The notes below the pieces were generated by a model. That model made no database searches, was not told the origin of the DNA, and saw only the letters and a program-made list of their open reading frames with translations. Both the position numbers and the translations under genes were made by a program. Source: Romanomermis culicivorax (Eukaryota; Nematoda; Enoplea; Mermithida; Mermithidae). From it: a stretch of DNA of 64,000 nucleotides. Location: assembly GCA_963922205.1 (NCBI GenBank), contig CAWUHX010000068.1, forward strand, positions 248,001 to 312,000, in the 5' to 3' direction. Position 1 is the stretch's first letter. Every line of letters begins with the position of its first letter. This document shows positions 34,901 through 47,129 of this stretch, one piece after another.

Positions 34901-35870
34901 CATTAAACCTGCAACATTAATAACTGCTACCTGCTTTTCCCCATGTTCTGTACAAAGCATTAAATTTTTATAGCTGCAACTGCTTTTCCTTTCATACCGT
35001 CCTTATGGAAGCGCTTTTTCAGTTTATGGTCGACGACCGGCTCCCCCTCGGCCTGCTTCTTCAGAACAGTCAGCATCTGCTCCCGCGTCTCCGGAGGTTT
35101 CTGCAGAAGTTAAACCGGCAGTCTACGGGAAGCCTCTGGTCGTCAAATCTACTCCCAAACCGCCGGCCGATCAACCCGTTTATCGTAAGAAGCTAACTTT
35201 GCCACCCAGTAAGTTTATTCCTCCTTAGTTCAGAAAAGGGCAAGGGGGCCCGAAGCTCATTAGGGAGAATTGGAATAGTACATCCTTTCCACTCCCATTC
35301 TTAGTATGTACACAAACTCACCTTTTTCAGTTTATGGTCGAACAGTAGCTGCTGCCCAGCCCGCTTCTCCGGAGAAATCAGCCCCTGCGTCCCCGGAAGT
35401 ATCCGCCGAACTCACACCTTTGAAGGCTTACAAAAGACCCCCAGTGGTCAGAACTACACAACTGCCGGCTGATCAACCCATTTATCGTAAAACGCTCGCC
35501 CCCAAGACTACTGTGCCGCCCCCGCCCATGGACCTTCCTATTCGCTACGATGGTCAACCCGCTGACGTTTCGGTCCGTCCAGGTACGAAACATCCCCTCC
35601 CTGGTCGCTCTTCATGCCACACGGATTGATCTTATCTTTGTAGCTTACCGTCCCCCTGGTCGCCCTTCTCCAATGACTTCCGGCTCCACCGACTCCGCGT
35701 CTACTGAAACCAAACAACCCCTGACTTCGGGTTCGACGTCAGCCGAGAAGCCGAAGTTGAAAAAACCCAAGTTGATCGGGCGAAAATCGCACAAGCGGGT
35801 CCACAAGGCAACTACGACGGAGGCTACTATCTCGAACGAAGCTGCGTCTGCTTCGGCCGAAGCCAGTTAA
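28985..35870 (+). CDS. Secreted multi-domain chitin-binding (peritrophin-A/CBM14) protein, 1266 aa
   Basis: Extracellular protein predicted to bind chitin in a cuticle, eggshell or gut lining. Exons: 28985-29210, 29636-29863, 30886-31192, 31392-31798, 32087-32314, 32365-32592, 32682-32939, 33300-33527, 33585-33838, 33911-34412, 34547-34816, 35023-35208, 35331-35582, 35644-35870; total 3801 nt, all GT-AG and in phase. The start MVCHRYTLLWGSLVLICT is a signal peptide. Nine six-cysteine CBM14 domains follow (e.g. DGLYANP..AC...YYAC, LYFD...CD), one per exon except the pair shared by exons 3-4. From exon 10 the chain becomes Pro/Ala/Lys/Arg-rich with repeated VYGR, PASPEVSAE and PADQPVYRK modules and no Cys. 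Closest in layout to nematode CBD-1-type eggshell proteins, but orthology is not established. An upstream fragment is duplicated as a pseudogene at 23.2 kb. Confidence 0.95.
29905..30865 (+). repeat. 21-bp satellite in intron 2 of the peritrophin gene
   Basis: About 45 tandem units of TTGAGGTATGAGGATACATTG, nearly homogeneous in the centre and more divergent at both edges. The unit is a multiple of three, so long open frames appear on both strands (LLRYEDT-type repeats forward; three ORFs of roughly 380-450 codons in reverse). The flanking donor (29864) and acceptor (30885) show it is intronic. Confidence 0.97.
31886..32040 (+). repeat. Dispersed repeat shared with 7405-7645 (intron 4)
   Basis: Contains CACCTGTTTTTCCTACAAAA, AAAAAAAGCTGTCTTGGGGG, TGGCCTGGGTCTCAGGTGAG and CCGTGCATGTATGAAC, in the order found in CDK11 intron 7. 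Confidence 0.65.
33046..33165 (+). repeat. Short tandem array, 22-24 bp unit (intron 7)
   Basis: Five units of (A)AATCAGCATATTCxTxxGTC lie between exons 32682-32939 and 33300-33527. Confidence 0.85.
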
Positions 35871-38146
35871 CTTAGTTCATTTTTCTGCTATATCGCATTT
35901 TTTGTTACTTTCTATGTAGTTTATTTATAGTTTAAATACAGTCCTGTAGGGTTTTTCGACACTGTCTTGGGTGCTCCTTTTGCCCCACAAGTCTGTCACG
36001 CCCTACAGCTGGGCACTGTACTGAAAGTCGTGCGGAGGTCATATGGAGTCTTACTTGGTCACCTTAATAGAATCCGGCAGAACTTTTGTCTTCACTCAAT
36101 TCGTCTTTAAATGATCGATGCAACAATCGCCCTATCGTAAAACACGGCCTTATTAGGCAATCAGGATATTAATTTCGATGTTGAAAAAAGTGACCATCAA
36201 GAAGTATCATGAAAAAAGATTTCTTGAGTAAGTCAACGAACGAGCATTACATAACTTTGGAGAAAAGCGTGATTGTGACTCTACTGCATCGCTCATTTCA
36301 TAATAAATGGAGTATAGTGAGTTCAACATATTGTGGTAAAATTTCATTCAGGTTTACGTACCGATTTGCTAGGCGCACATTCCGAAAACTGATACAAAAT
36401 TTCTGATTAATACCAGCGTGCGATAAAAATTTTAAAACGTTCAGGTTAGACGAATAAAAAGATAATGTGAGTCGACTCACTGGTGAAATTCTATCGATCC
36501 ATTTACAATAGTTGTGCAACAAGGTGCCTCGGAAGAGACGAACAAAAACTCATCTTTTAAATTTGGTTGAAAAAATTGAAACTGCGAGTTTTCTCTCACA
36601 AAATAAAGGTCTCGGTTGCCTCGGCCTATTGTGTAGGTGTCAGAAAGTGCTCTACATTTGGAGGCACCTTGTTTTACATCACAGGGTGTCAGCCAGACGC
36701 AAATAGAACATAGTAGATGGCAGTGCCTTTCCAATAGAACAAAGGGCCCAATATCTCCTGCCGCTTTCCTGTAAATAGATTTCGAACAATCACTCGATTT
36801 CTGAAATTTAATGGAAATTTTGGAGATTTTCGATTTTTCGTTCGAAGAACTTCGTCCGAAAACCATCCAACCTATTGTCTGTTTTTTATAAAATGCTTCC
36901 AAATACAAAACTGGCACAAATCAGTACTGTCGTCAAAATCATTTGCATAGAGGTCTTATCGTAAAATTTTTCACTCAAAAAATTTTTAAAGGTGAGGTCA
37001 GTATGTTCACAAATTTTCAGTCCTATATGGTATACGATTTATCAGAAAATCGTGAAAATCTGAAATACTACTTGCTTTCCACTTTCATTATTTAGAAGTA
37101 TTAAGAAAAACAGACTATAGATGAAAATTTATCGAGGCCTTGAGCCACATTTTTTCGTTCAAATTAACAGATAACGCACCCTGTTTTCCCACAACTTTTT
37201 TGCTTGGGCATTTTTTCAGATTCAAAAACATATTTGAATGCAATTTTTTTTGTATTTTTCGCTCGTCATTTTCGGCAGTTTAAACTTTTTTTGCAGAGTT
37301 GTAAAATCTTCGTTTGTGAAACATTTAGTACATCAAGCTAGCCTGTTAATTATTTGATAAAATATAGATAATAGATATTAAATGTATTACAATGGGTAGA
37401 CAAGGGCCACCTGGAAAATGCAGTGACTTCTGAGTGAAATCGCCTTCTTCAGAGTTATGCAGCTTCCCAAACGCTGTAAAAATCTTTATGAAAATTCCAC
37501 CAATTCAGTACGAATAAGCTATAAAAAAACAACAAAATGCTGCGGCATTCAACGGGAAGGTGCTTGGGAGTGCTCATAAATAAAATTTTTATTATTTTGA
37601 CGGCTCATTTTTGACAATTTAAACTCTTTTAGAAAGTGTAATATGCAATAATTTACTTCAAATATTTCACAGAAAGAAAGCCTATTCTCTCCTCTGTGAA
37701 ATAAATATTCATTTATAGAATAAGATAACTCCAACCCCGAAATACCGCTTGGCTAGCAAGACTACTGATAAATGTCAAGAAAGCAGAAACTAAGCGCACG
37801 AAACTATCCAAAATGTTACATTTTGAGGTATGATTAATTCTCAACTTATCATAAGGAAGGCCGAACCTCTCGAAATCGTGTCTTAAATGCAAAGCAACTC
37901 TAAAATCCAGTTTTTTAGGTTCAACAGTAAGAATGCTTTAGCTGGATTATGAAAGTAAACAAACCTGAAGGTGACAAGTCAAACCTCCAAAGTCAATTAT
38001 ACTTTTTCCTGCAACAACTCTTCCAATTGCGAGTTTGTGCAACATCGTTTTGTCATTTCCCCTTCATCTCGTATTCTGTGCACATAGTGGAAAACTACTG
38101 TTAAACCTATTCATTTACCTCTGTCTCACGTTACCGATTTACATTT
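35871..38146. other. Intergenic with TATAGTCTG-family MITE at 36873-37120
   Basis: The MITE reads ATTGTCTGTTTTTTATAAAATG at the left and TATTAAGAAAAACAGACTATAG at the right. The first 200 bases after the peritrophin stop are the likely 3' UTR. The rest, including an ORF at 36477-36917 (minus), shows no motif. Confidence 0.55.
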
Positions 38147-41100
38147 ATGGCTTCAAAACAGGCGGTATGAAGTTCCAAAGACTTTTTTAGCATATTTGGG
38201 TGCAATCCTTCAACTTTCTGTGGAAGGCATAGCAGCGGGTATTAAGTACATACCACTTCTTGTACATAACGAAACGGGAGGCATTAAAATCATGCTTTTC
38301 TAAATTGATTATATACGGCAACATGTTCTTTATGTCGCAAATTGTAAATCAATTGAACCCGTTGGAAAAAAGTTTTTTTTCATATAAAACTGTTGGAAGT
38401 GTCTCATTTTTTTGTTGGGTGTTTCTCGTCTTTCTCGAATAATGCTTCTCTGCTTCGGAACCTCATCTCACAAGCTTGCTATATCATATGCTTGAAATTA
38501 TTCCGATTTCCAGACAAAAGAACTACAAGACAAGTTCCGCGACGTCCATCCATTCCTACTGTACAAGTGGGAACGAATATTCAAAACCATACTGGGTAAA
38601 GAAATTCGCTTAGAACGAGTGATAATCGTATATACTTGATCAGAGCTTCAGGATACCAAAAGCTTGATAGGAGATCACGTGGTACTAGTCATATTCAAAT
38701 TGTGGCTACCGATAAAACCCATAAAATTCAGATGATTAAATTAATATCACACTACGGGTTTTCTGCTTTTAGATTCCAATGCAAGCAACGAAATTGATTC
38801 ATATGACTACTACAATTTTATTAGGGTAAGACTTCACGATATGTCGGCGAATTGTCGTGTGATTCCTAGTTTCGTTTTTTTGGCTATTGAGGTAGACGCA
38901 ATGCAGTTCATTATCATTTGTGATTGCCGATCAGTTAACACAGATTTGTTGTGACGCCCCCACCACGGAATCGATGCATATAGAGTGATTCTTCCTACTG
39001 CGGTCTCATTTTTCTATCGCATATAATAATAAAAAGCTGACATCAGAGAATGCATCCAAATACAGAGGATAAAGGATGCAACCAGAGCTATGATAATCTT
39101 GAAATGCGCTTGGAAAGAGTGTTCATCAAGGAGTCTGTATCAAGGATGAAAAATTGATTGGATAGAGTCAATGAGCCCTCCATAATTTGAATAAAAATTC
39201 AGCTGCTACTTCGCTGCATCGATCATTTCAAAATGAAAGGAATATAGCGTATGACAGGTTTTGTAAATCATAGCCTGCGGTGTATCTCCAAAATCGACAT
39301 TAGAAGTATACCGGTCGAAGTAAGATCCACGACGATCATTGTTTAAATTTCTGATTCGTTCCATCCAGATGGCTTGTTATACATGCACATCAGTGTTTGG
39401 GGTGGTCTGAAACCCCAGCAGATTTTGATTGAACCTCAGCAGATTCTTGCTGCCACCAGCAGATTCGACCCCCCTTTAAGGATTGATCAAGAAGACGATG
39501 AAGAAACATGAGAAAAAAAGAAGAGAAAGACGTCATAGGGAACGAAAATGCTGCAGTAGTTTAACGACTTTTCCGGGAAAACCTGATTCTAAAGGAGTAA
39601 CATTAAGAAGGTGTTAACCAGGCAAATAGTTTTACACAACTAATATATATAGAACAATATGCTGCTTGGATGATAGAAGACCTTTATTTTTGTTATCGAG
39701 GAAGAAAAAGATTTCTATCCTACTCCCTGTCCCGGCTGACCCCCAACAGAATTTCCATGCTGTGCATATATACTCGTTACGAGAAAAATGAATCGAACCA
39801 CTGCTCAAATAATAGTAACAGTCTATAGAGCTGTGTTTACTGTTTTAGTTGAACCGAAATTTCACAATAAACGTAGTATGTGTATAAACGAAAAATTAGC
39901 ATCCCTGAATATCATACCTTGAATGGAATCTTGCATCTTTCAGTCGAAACTTTGACATAGTCAGACGGTATATGTCAAGCTTTCGAAAATAATCAGTTTT
40001 CAATTCGAGATAATCCACTATTCGGATAAGTGAAAAGTAATACTTCTTATTAACTCAATCTTACGCGGAAAAGTTGATCAGGATTCTTATGTGACTAGAT
40101 TCGTATCGCAACATTTCATCCGTTTGTTTTTATAACAGAGAGTCAAGCAAATTTACGGCAACGATTCTCAACAAACGATATACGCAACCAGTGCCTTGAA
40201 AGCTCTTTTTCAAGGCCTGATAGAAAAAGCCGACAAAGACAACGACACGCGAGTGACCACCGAGGAATTCGTCGATTTGATGAAAACTTGCGATCCGAAA
40301 GACAACCACACTTGGTACAACGATTACTGTATCTCCATGTTCAAATTGTTCGATGTTTCGTGTAAGTAAAAATACTGTAAGAAAATAACAGCACATAATT
40401 TTCATTACCACTGGTAGCCGATCAAAAGCTCGACATAGCAGAGTATGCCGACGGAATGCAAACTTACGGCGCCGATGAGCGTACGTCCAACGAAGCGTTT
40501 AGAAAATTCGCTAAGGTAAAGTTCCTCTCGAATGCGGAAAATAGGTTACGTAAAAATTTCATGCTATATGATTTTATGTTTTCAAAGTACCACCATACAT
40601 ACACACGGGGCGTTTGGGGTGAGTCTGGACCCCAGCAGATTTTGATTGGCCCTCAGCAGATTCTTGCTGACCCCCAGCAGATTCCCAGCATTGATCAAAG
40701 AGATGATGGAGAATATAAGGAAAAGAAGGGAAAGACGTTATCAGGATGAAAATGATGCTGTAGTTTGACGACTTTTCTACACAACAAAGCATACTTGATT
40801 AAAAAAGAGTAACATTATAACTTTAAAAAAGCCGACCAAGCGAATAGTTTCTCATATTTGACTGATGTAGATGGAAGAATATGCTGCTGGGATGATAGAA
40901 AACCTTTCTTTTGTTATCAAAAAAGAAAAAAAATTAGTATCCGCCCCTATCATGGCTGACCCCCAGCAGAATTTCCATGCTGTGCATCTATGCAAGTCAC
41001 GTGACACATCATCATTCTAGCGGATGAAATTTCAACTTGCTCTTTACATTGCGACAAATCGCTGTTTCAGGATAGCAAAGGCAAGCCCATGAAGTCTTTC

Positions 41101-41193
41101 AACTTATTACATTTCAAAAAACTGTGGGACGAATATTTCTATTCGATTGATCCGAATTCGTTGGGCAATCATTTGTTCGGCGTTTTGGAATGA
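38147..41193 (+). CDS. Calexcitin-like EF-hand protein 1, six exons, 198 aa
   Basis: Cytosolic calcium-binding sensor of the calexcitin/sarcoplasmic calcium-binding group. Exons: 38147-38164, 38514-38595, 38773-38825, 40139-40361, 40418-40515, 41071-41193 (597 nt, all phases close). The first exon is only 18 nt (MASKQA, donor GCG|GTATGA). EF loop 1 is DSNASNEIDSYD (Asp at position 12), loop 2 DKDNDTRVTTEE and loop 3 DVSSDQKLDIAE; the fourth hand is degenerate. The C-terminus LWDEYFYS..PNSLGNHLFGVLE matches the calexcitin ending. The second gene, 1.7 kb downstream, has the same exon lengths except the last. Two CAGCAGATT repeats sit in introns 3 and 5. The tiny start exon is inferred from the paralogue. 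Confidence 0.9.
39385..39790 (+). repeat. CAGCAGATT-family repeat (intron 3 of calexcitin-like 1)
   Basis: Three successive CAGCAGATT units within CCCCAGCAGATTTTGATTG and similar, followed by AAAATGCTGCAGTAGTTTAACG, GGAGTAACATT and GGCTGACCCCCAACAGAATT near the end. Colinear with 40605-41005. Confidence 0.8.
40605..41005 (+). repeat. CAGCAGATT-family repeat (intron 5 of calexcitin-like 1)
   Basis: Starts GGGGCGTTTGGGGTGAGTCTG, has three CAGCAGATT units and ends GGCTGACCCCCAGCAGAATTTC...GCTGTGCAT. About 400 bases, same orientation as the copy 1.2 kb upstream. Confidence 0.8.
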
Positions 41194-42855
41194 CGATTTT
41201 CTTATTTTTGGTACAATTTTAGCGTAGTTCACTCTAGAACAGTTCTTTGTTGTATGTAGATCCGTCATTAAATGTTCTTCACAAATTAATAATCACTCAC
41301 GAATTGATAAATCATTCATAGTTTCAGACGTGAAATTTTGTTATGCCAGAAGTTTTGAACTATGCTCAATGTCTGTTTTTAAGAACTTCTAAATGAAAAA
41401 TATTGTAGAATTTTTGACTTGAAGAATTGTAAACGCTAGTTGAGTACTCTCTCAAATATACCGTCCACTGTGACCTGTGTATACTCCAGTAAAAAATCGT
41501 ATAAAAAGTACTTGCTTTTCCAGTTTTGTCGTTTTTTATCGTTCATCGTATGCAGTTTTTATTTTTCACTGATAAATCGGCTGTTCATATTAGGGTGCAT
41601 CCCATCAATTGAGGAAGCAGCATGACAATGACATACACCATCCTAAATGAATAAATCGAAACTCTTCCTTGGAAATCAGCATATCACCACCGTGGAAAAG
41701 TTTACTTCCTTAAAATAAGAATATATTTAACGTCAGGATCAAAAATTTTGAACTTATTAGGAAAAGTTTCCACATTCAATTGTGTAGTCAAAAGTGGCAT
41801 TTTTGATTTTGAAATGTACGCTAAATGTCTGGATCAAATATTCCTGCCTGAAGAGTAGAAATCATGGATGCTGGATGGTACTATAGTAGCTTTTAAATGA
41901 GTCACGGTAAAGTAAAAAGGTAAAATATGCAAAGAAAAAGCCTGCCCCAGCCATCACTTTTTTTGAGAAGTTGACTTTGGCCACGCACAAATATCAATTT
42001 GTGTGACACAATTGGACAGTTGCTATTTTCTAATTTCCTCTCATTTGTATCTCGAATTACTCATTTTAACTTCACAGAATTCAAAAGTCGATCATAGTTG
42101 AAATTTTTTCAAGGAATGGATGGCTGGAAACGATTTTCTCATTGTTCGTTGGAAAATTTTTTACCGGATTCACAGCTTCTATCAAACGTTGCTAAAAAGG
42201 AGTAAAAAGTGACTTCAAAACACTATTTTTTGATTATTATTGAAGAACATCGGTTATTGTTTGGTCTCTTTTAGAATTCATCAAGATGCATATGGTTCTA
42301 TCAGGAACATCAGATGAATTGTTGGCATCAAAATATAAAGGGATCGAACTTTACTGCAAGTGCTATTATATGTCCTGGCCATGAACACCATGAGCCTTTG
42401 CCCAAAAGTTTGGGACTCGTTCCTACAGGTACATATCTCCTATACTTTTTCTCATAAATTCCGACGGCTGCAACATCATCTTACCGCTTGTATCTCATCT
42501 GACCTTGGAATTAGCCCAAAATTTAACCCAAACATTTCTCAGACTTCGTTAAAATGTAACTAAGAACGTTTCGCTAGACTTCTGGCTTTTCCTCAAAAAC
42601 CCCGAAAATGCAAAACAGAATAACAAAAACTTCTTCGAATTTTTCCTCATCAAATTAATATAAATTCTAGGCTTTATAGCATCTCGAAGATGTCTCTCCG
42701 TAATTTCCGAGGCGAATTTATAGCGGAAGATTATCAATTCTATTACTACTTCGTCGAGAAAATAAGTAAATGTATCCAATGTCATAGAGGTTCTCTAAAA
42801 GCTTCTCGTTTCTCAAAGAAAATCTTCACTATACGACGGTGTCATTTTTCGGGGA
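41194..42855. other. Intergenic between the calexcitin-like genes
   Basis: A degraded fragment resembling the TATAGTCTG MITE lies at about 41360-41500. No coding sequence was recognised. Confidence 0.45.
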
Positions 42856-45800
42856 ATGGCGAATTTGGAAGCTGTAAGTAGCATTTGTAATTGTAAGTAC
42901 TGTTATTCGAAAGAAGTCAGCTTACATTGACAGGAATGATCGGACATGATTTTCACTACTGCAAGCATGTTGCAATTGAAATAAAATTATTTGCTCAATC
43001 TTACATGAATTTTATCTTTGCAGTCTACAGAACTACTACAGAAGTACCCCGACATAAATCCTTTCATACTGTACAAATGGGAACGAATGTTCAAGACGAT
43101 TTTCGGTAAGGTTATTCTTATTTGTTAGTACTCTTTTATAGATACTGCACAAACAAGAAAGATTAACCATAATGTGTAAATTTTTTTAATGATACATTCT
43201 TCTATGCTACATGACTCCGAACTCAAAAATATGTGGTAGTGACAACGGCTCTTTAATCTTTAAATCTTTAATCCTCGAGTGTTTCAGTTTTGACACAAAG
43301 AAGAAGCAGACTTTTCATATGTTTGCTTTCCCTCTGAATTAAATAATTCTTCCGAATGTGTGAATGCATGGCGAGATAGGAAACAAAATAGATACAAGGG
43401 ATTGAGCATAATCATGTAACTTTAGGATAGCTCAAATTCGTTTTGGGTAATCAAATAATCTTTTTTTCCCTTTAATTTTCTCAAACCAGTCAGCTTCAAA
43501 AAAATTTGCTATAGAAAATTATCTGTCTTATGAAATGATCCTAATCACATTTCTATGAAAGTTTATCATACTTCTGGCTTTTAAAACATGCATCTAAAGA
43601 ATCTGATGGTCAATTCGAGCACATGTGAAAAGACAGATGACGTGCTAGAATGGACTGTTATGCCCACTCTATATACCTGTCAGCGACATATAATTCTGTG
43701 GATCATGCAAAACTATCTCGAAAATTTCAATATTAAATTTTGCAGATGCCAATGCCAGCAACGAAGTTAACTGGGACGATTACTATCTCATCATTAGGGT
43801 AAGTTGCAGAAGCTTGCACAACCGTTTATATGTTCACAGTCAAAAGTTTTTTCATCGTGCTCTGGGCAGAGCAGTAAAATGCATAAAATTTTGACGTGCT
43901 CATCAAGATCATCCTGAAAATGCAACATAATCAGAAAAGTCAAAAATTTCTGTTGTCACAATAGAGATTAAATGACGCTCTCGAATTCAAAAAATTTGGA
44001 TCATATGGAGACACATCACTTGGGAAAGAAAAAGTGTTCAAGACTTAAATTTTTCGTTCATGTAAATTCCAAAACCTAATGCAACACGGTTCCGCACCAC
44101 TCATGTACTACAGCCAAAATCTTCCGGATTCTACAAGCAATGCACATGTAACACTGGTGTCACATATATGCGGTAGCAGTATCTCATTTTCCGCGTCAAT
44201 GGGCTTGTGATAGGGTTTTCAAGACTTCGATATTCGTATGATGTACAGCAAATAAGTTTTTGATGGAAACTCGAAAATTTCAAACATTATGTGAAAATTG
44301 AAAGCTTTCTAAGGTCTTACGTTTTCAAATATTTCAACCGCCAAGAACACGTAATGATCCATACACCAGCTAGTTCAAACAATGCGTTTGATGAAATCGG
44401 TATACCGATCCTGAGTTAGGTTTAGGCTCAAACATAGAAGACCCGCATAGAAATAGTTGGGTGTCTTGATCGTTAGATCCGACGCTTAATCCGGATACGA
44501 CGAGATCCTGTTTTTGGGTTTTACTCAGTGATTAAAAGAAAATTGAGAATGACTTTTGACATTATATTTGGGATTTAGTCACTTTGGGATTTATAATCTG
44601 GGGCCAACTGCACCAAGATCAATAGTTTATTGGTTCAGCAGCCCCATCAGTAGACGCACAAAATTTTAGTTGCACTAATGACTACTAAAATAATCGATTT
44701 TCTAATGGTTTAACAGCACGTCTTGCGTTTCAATAGTTTAGTAGTCGTTTCTCTAGTGTTTCAGTAGTACCTACATAGGTTGATACTCGTATGTACGAAT
44801 TTTGAACTTCAGATTTGTTGAGAGAAAGTTGAATTCTTTTGTTTTTAGAATTCCTGATATACCATTTTATGCTACACGTATTTACGTTTTGAAGACAATT
44901 AAAAATTTTCAATTGGGGAGCTTGACTTTTGGTGCAACCAGAGCGTTTTTAATATCACAGGCATAACTGAACCTCCATACTTCTAGAGTAGTTCGATAGT
45001 TGTTGGTATGACCGGCCTCTAGTGTCGCAATCTCTCAAGCGTAATTTCATTTAACAAAATTTTCGCTGTTGTGACCTGATTCCGATTTGGGATCTTCTTA
45101 CCAAAACCCCATCATTTGTGTGTACAGAGGGTACGACAAATCTACGGCAACGATTCCGAACAAATGACCTTCGCCAAAAGCGCCATGAAAGCTTTGTGGC
45201 AAGGTCTATTCGATAAAGCCGATCAAAACAAAGACGAACAGGTTTCGGTCATCGAATGGATCGAATTGTTGAAAAAGAACGACCCGTCCAAACACGATAC
45301 TTGGTACGGCGAATATTGTGTATCAATGTTCAAGTTGTTCGACGTTTCAGGTAAAAATAAGCAAATAGCCAGAGGTTGCCCAAAACGTTTGAAATTCTAA
45401 GAGAGATTTACAGGTGTAAATTCCAAATATCCACATGCTATAGTTCATTCCATAGCCTCAAGACCTGTGAGTAATTTTACACTAATCTTCTTTGCCAATT
45501 CACACTAAAATTTACATAAACGTGGTCTTAAGCGGTTCTCATATCTCAAGTTCTCATATCGCCACATACTACAAGACAGCCTCTCTTCAAGCAAAAATGT
45601 AGAAAAAAAGTTTTCTCCGTGACAAAGGGCTACTTAGGAGTAGATGTGGAAAAAATCTGAAAAAAGCACAAGTTTCATTGAATTTTCATATCAATGAACT
45701 GAACGTTTCGGAAAAACCGTGAATAGTAAACAGATGAAAACATATTGTATAGTTCAATTGCACAACTTAGTACACATTATGATACTCACTCGTCAGTATA

Positions 45801-47129
45801 ACAGAAAATTCCCGATGAAAAAGGTCATGAATTGCCGGAATACTCCCATGTCTCATGAATGTTGGATACGCTCTAGTATGAACTGTAGTTAGTTGCATTT
45901 TCTTCATTCACAGTATACCGCCGGGTTTGTTTGGCGCCAATATTTTACGTTCATTCATTACCTGAGGTCCACTGAATGAAAAATTCGTAGATCTACAAAC
46001 TTCGATTCGGTGTTAAGAAACCTACCAGTCGGTAACCTGCAGCTACAACTTTATAAATTGTGCATAAAACTCGCCACAAGCTACGACTGAAAAAATGCTT
46101 TTCCTTCGTCATTGAAAGGCATCTCGGCAACCACAAACAGACCATGATACTCCAATTAACTACGGCAAAAACGGCATAAAAGATTATTTTCTCAAGAATG
46201 ACTTATTCGTGTGTGTGCTATTTTTCCCTGTACACGTCCCATGCCAAAAACTTCCACTTGTAGCTTGTTGAGATTTTCATGTACAATTTGCAGTAACTAT
46301 AGTTTAACAACAACCTGCTGACTTCTCCATGCACCACACCATCATGTTGCCACAAATATTTTGTGCCATGAACCCCTGAATGAAATAATTCTTGAATTTT
46401 GAGCAAATTGGGAATTTTGAACTCTTTTTCAAATTTTTACAGATCGAGTTTTCTAGAACAAATGAAGGGCAGGGAATTGAAACTATGAGTGTAAAAGTAT
46501 AATTTGGATTATAACTGAACTATAAGCTCTCTTTTTAGACGATCCTCAACCTCAGTCAGAAAACTTTTGACCTCACTCAGATGGGTTTTTGACCCCAACT
46601 AAATGGTGAATTAGCTTAAATCACATAATTTAAATTGAGGCCTCTCCATTTTTGACGAAGCTAATAGTGTGATAAAAATTTATTTGAAATTTGGTTTACC
46701 GTACTCAAATTCTCAGTGCTATCATTGCTTTCTGATTTATGAGTTTCTAGACTGATTTATGAAATAACTAGCTATTTAATGCAACTTTCTACTTACAGCC
46801 GACAAAAAACTTGATATGTTGGAATATGCTGACGGAATGCAGACCTACGGTGCCGACAATCGCCATTCACAAGAAGCTTTCAAAAGATTTTCAGTGGTAT
46901 GATTAGTCTGCTTATTTTTAACAAGAAAGAACTTTTAAATTCATAAATATCGACTATTTTCAAATTTTGCTGTTAATTATAATAATTTTCTTATAACACA
47001 AAGGATGCCAAAGGAAAACCAATGCAATCATTCGACTTGACGCAATTCAGGAAGCTGTGGGACGATTATTTCTACGCCACCGACAAAAAATTGGTCGGAA
47101 ACCATTTGTTCGGGATTTTGGAATGCTAG
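42856..47129 (+). CDS. Calexcitin-like EF-hand protein 2, six exons, 199 aa
   Basis: Tandem paralogue of the preceding gene. Exons: 42856-42873, 43024-43105, 43746-43798, 45128-45350, 46799-46896, 47004-47129 (600 nt in frame). Exon 1 encodes MANLEA and ends in GCT|GTAAGT. EF loop 1 is DANASNEVNWDD, loop 2 DQNKDEQVSVIE and loop 3 DVSADKKLDMLE. The end KLWDDYFYAT..LVGNHLFGILEC is calexcitin-like, with a terminal Cys the sister lacks. Lengths of exons 1-5 (18, 82, 53, 223, 98) equal those of gene 1, so the pair arose by tandem duplication. Introns differ greatly in size. A fragment of intron 3 resembles a Harbinger-type MITE. Confidence 0.9.
44598..44945. mobile_element. Possible Harbinger-like MITE in intron 3
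   Basis: Left end GGGGCCAACTGCACCAAGATC and right end CTTTTGGTGCAACC face each other, similar to the GGGGC..TTGCA style of Harbinger termini. Interior AATAGTTTA/TTTAGTAGT repeats. No ORF; boundaries approximate. Confidence 0.4.
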
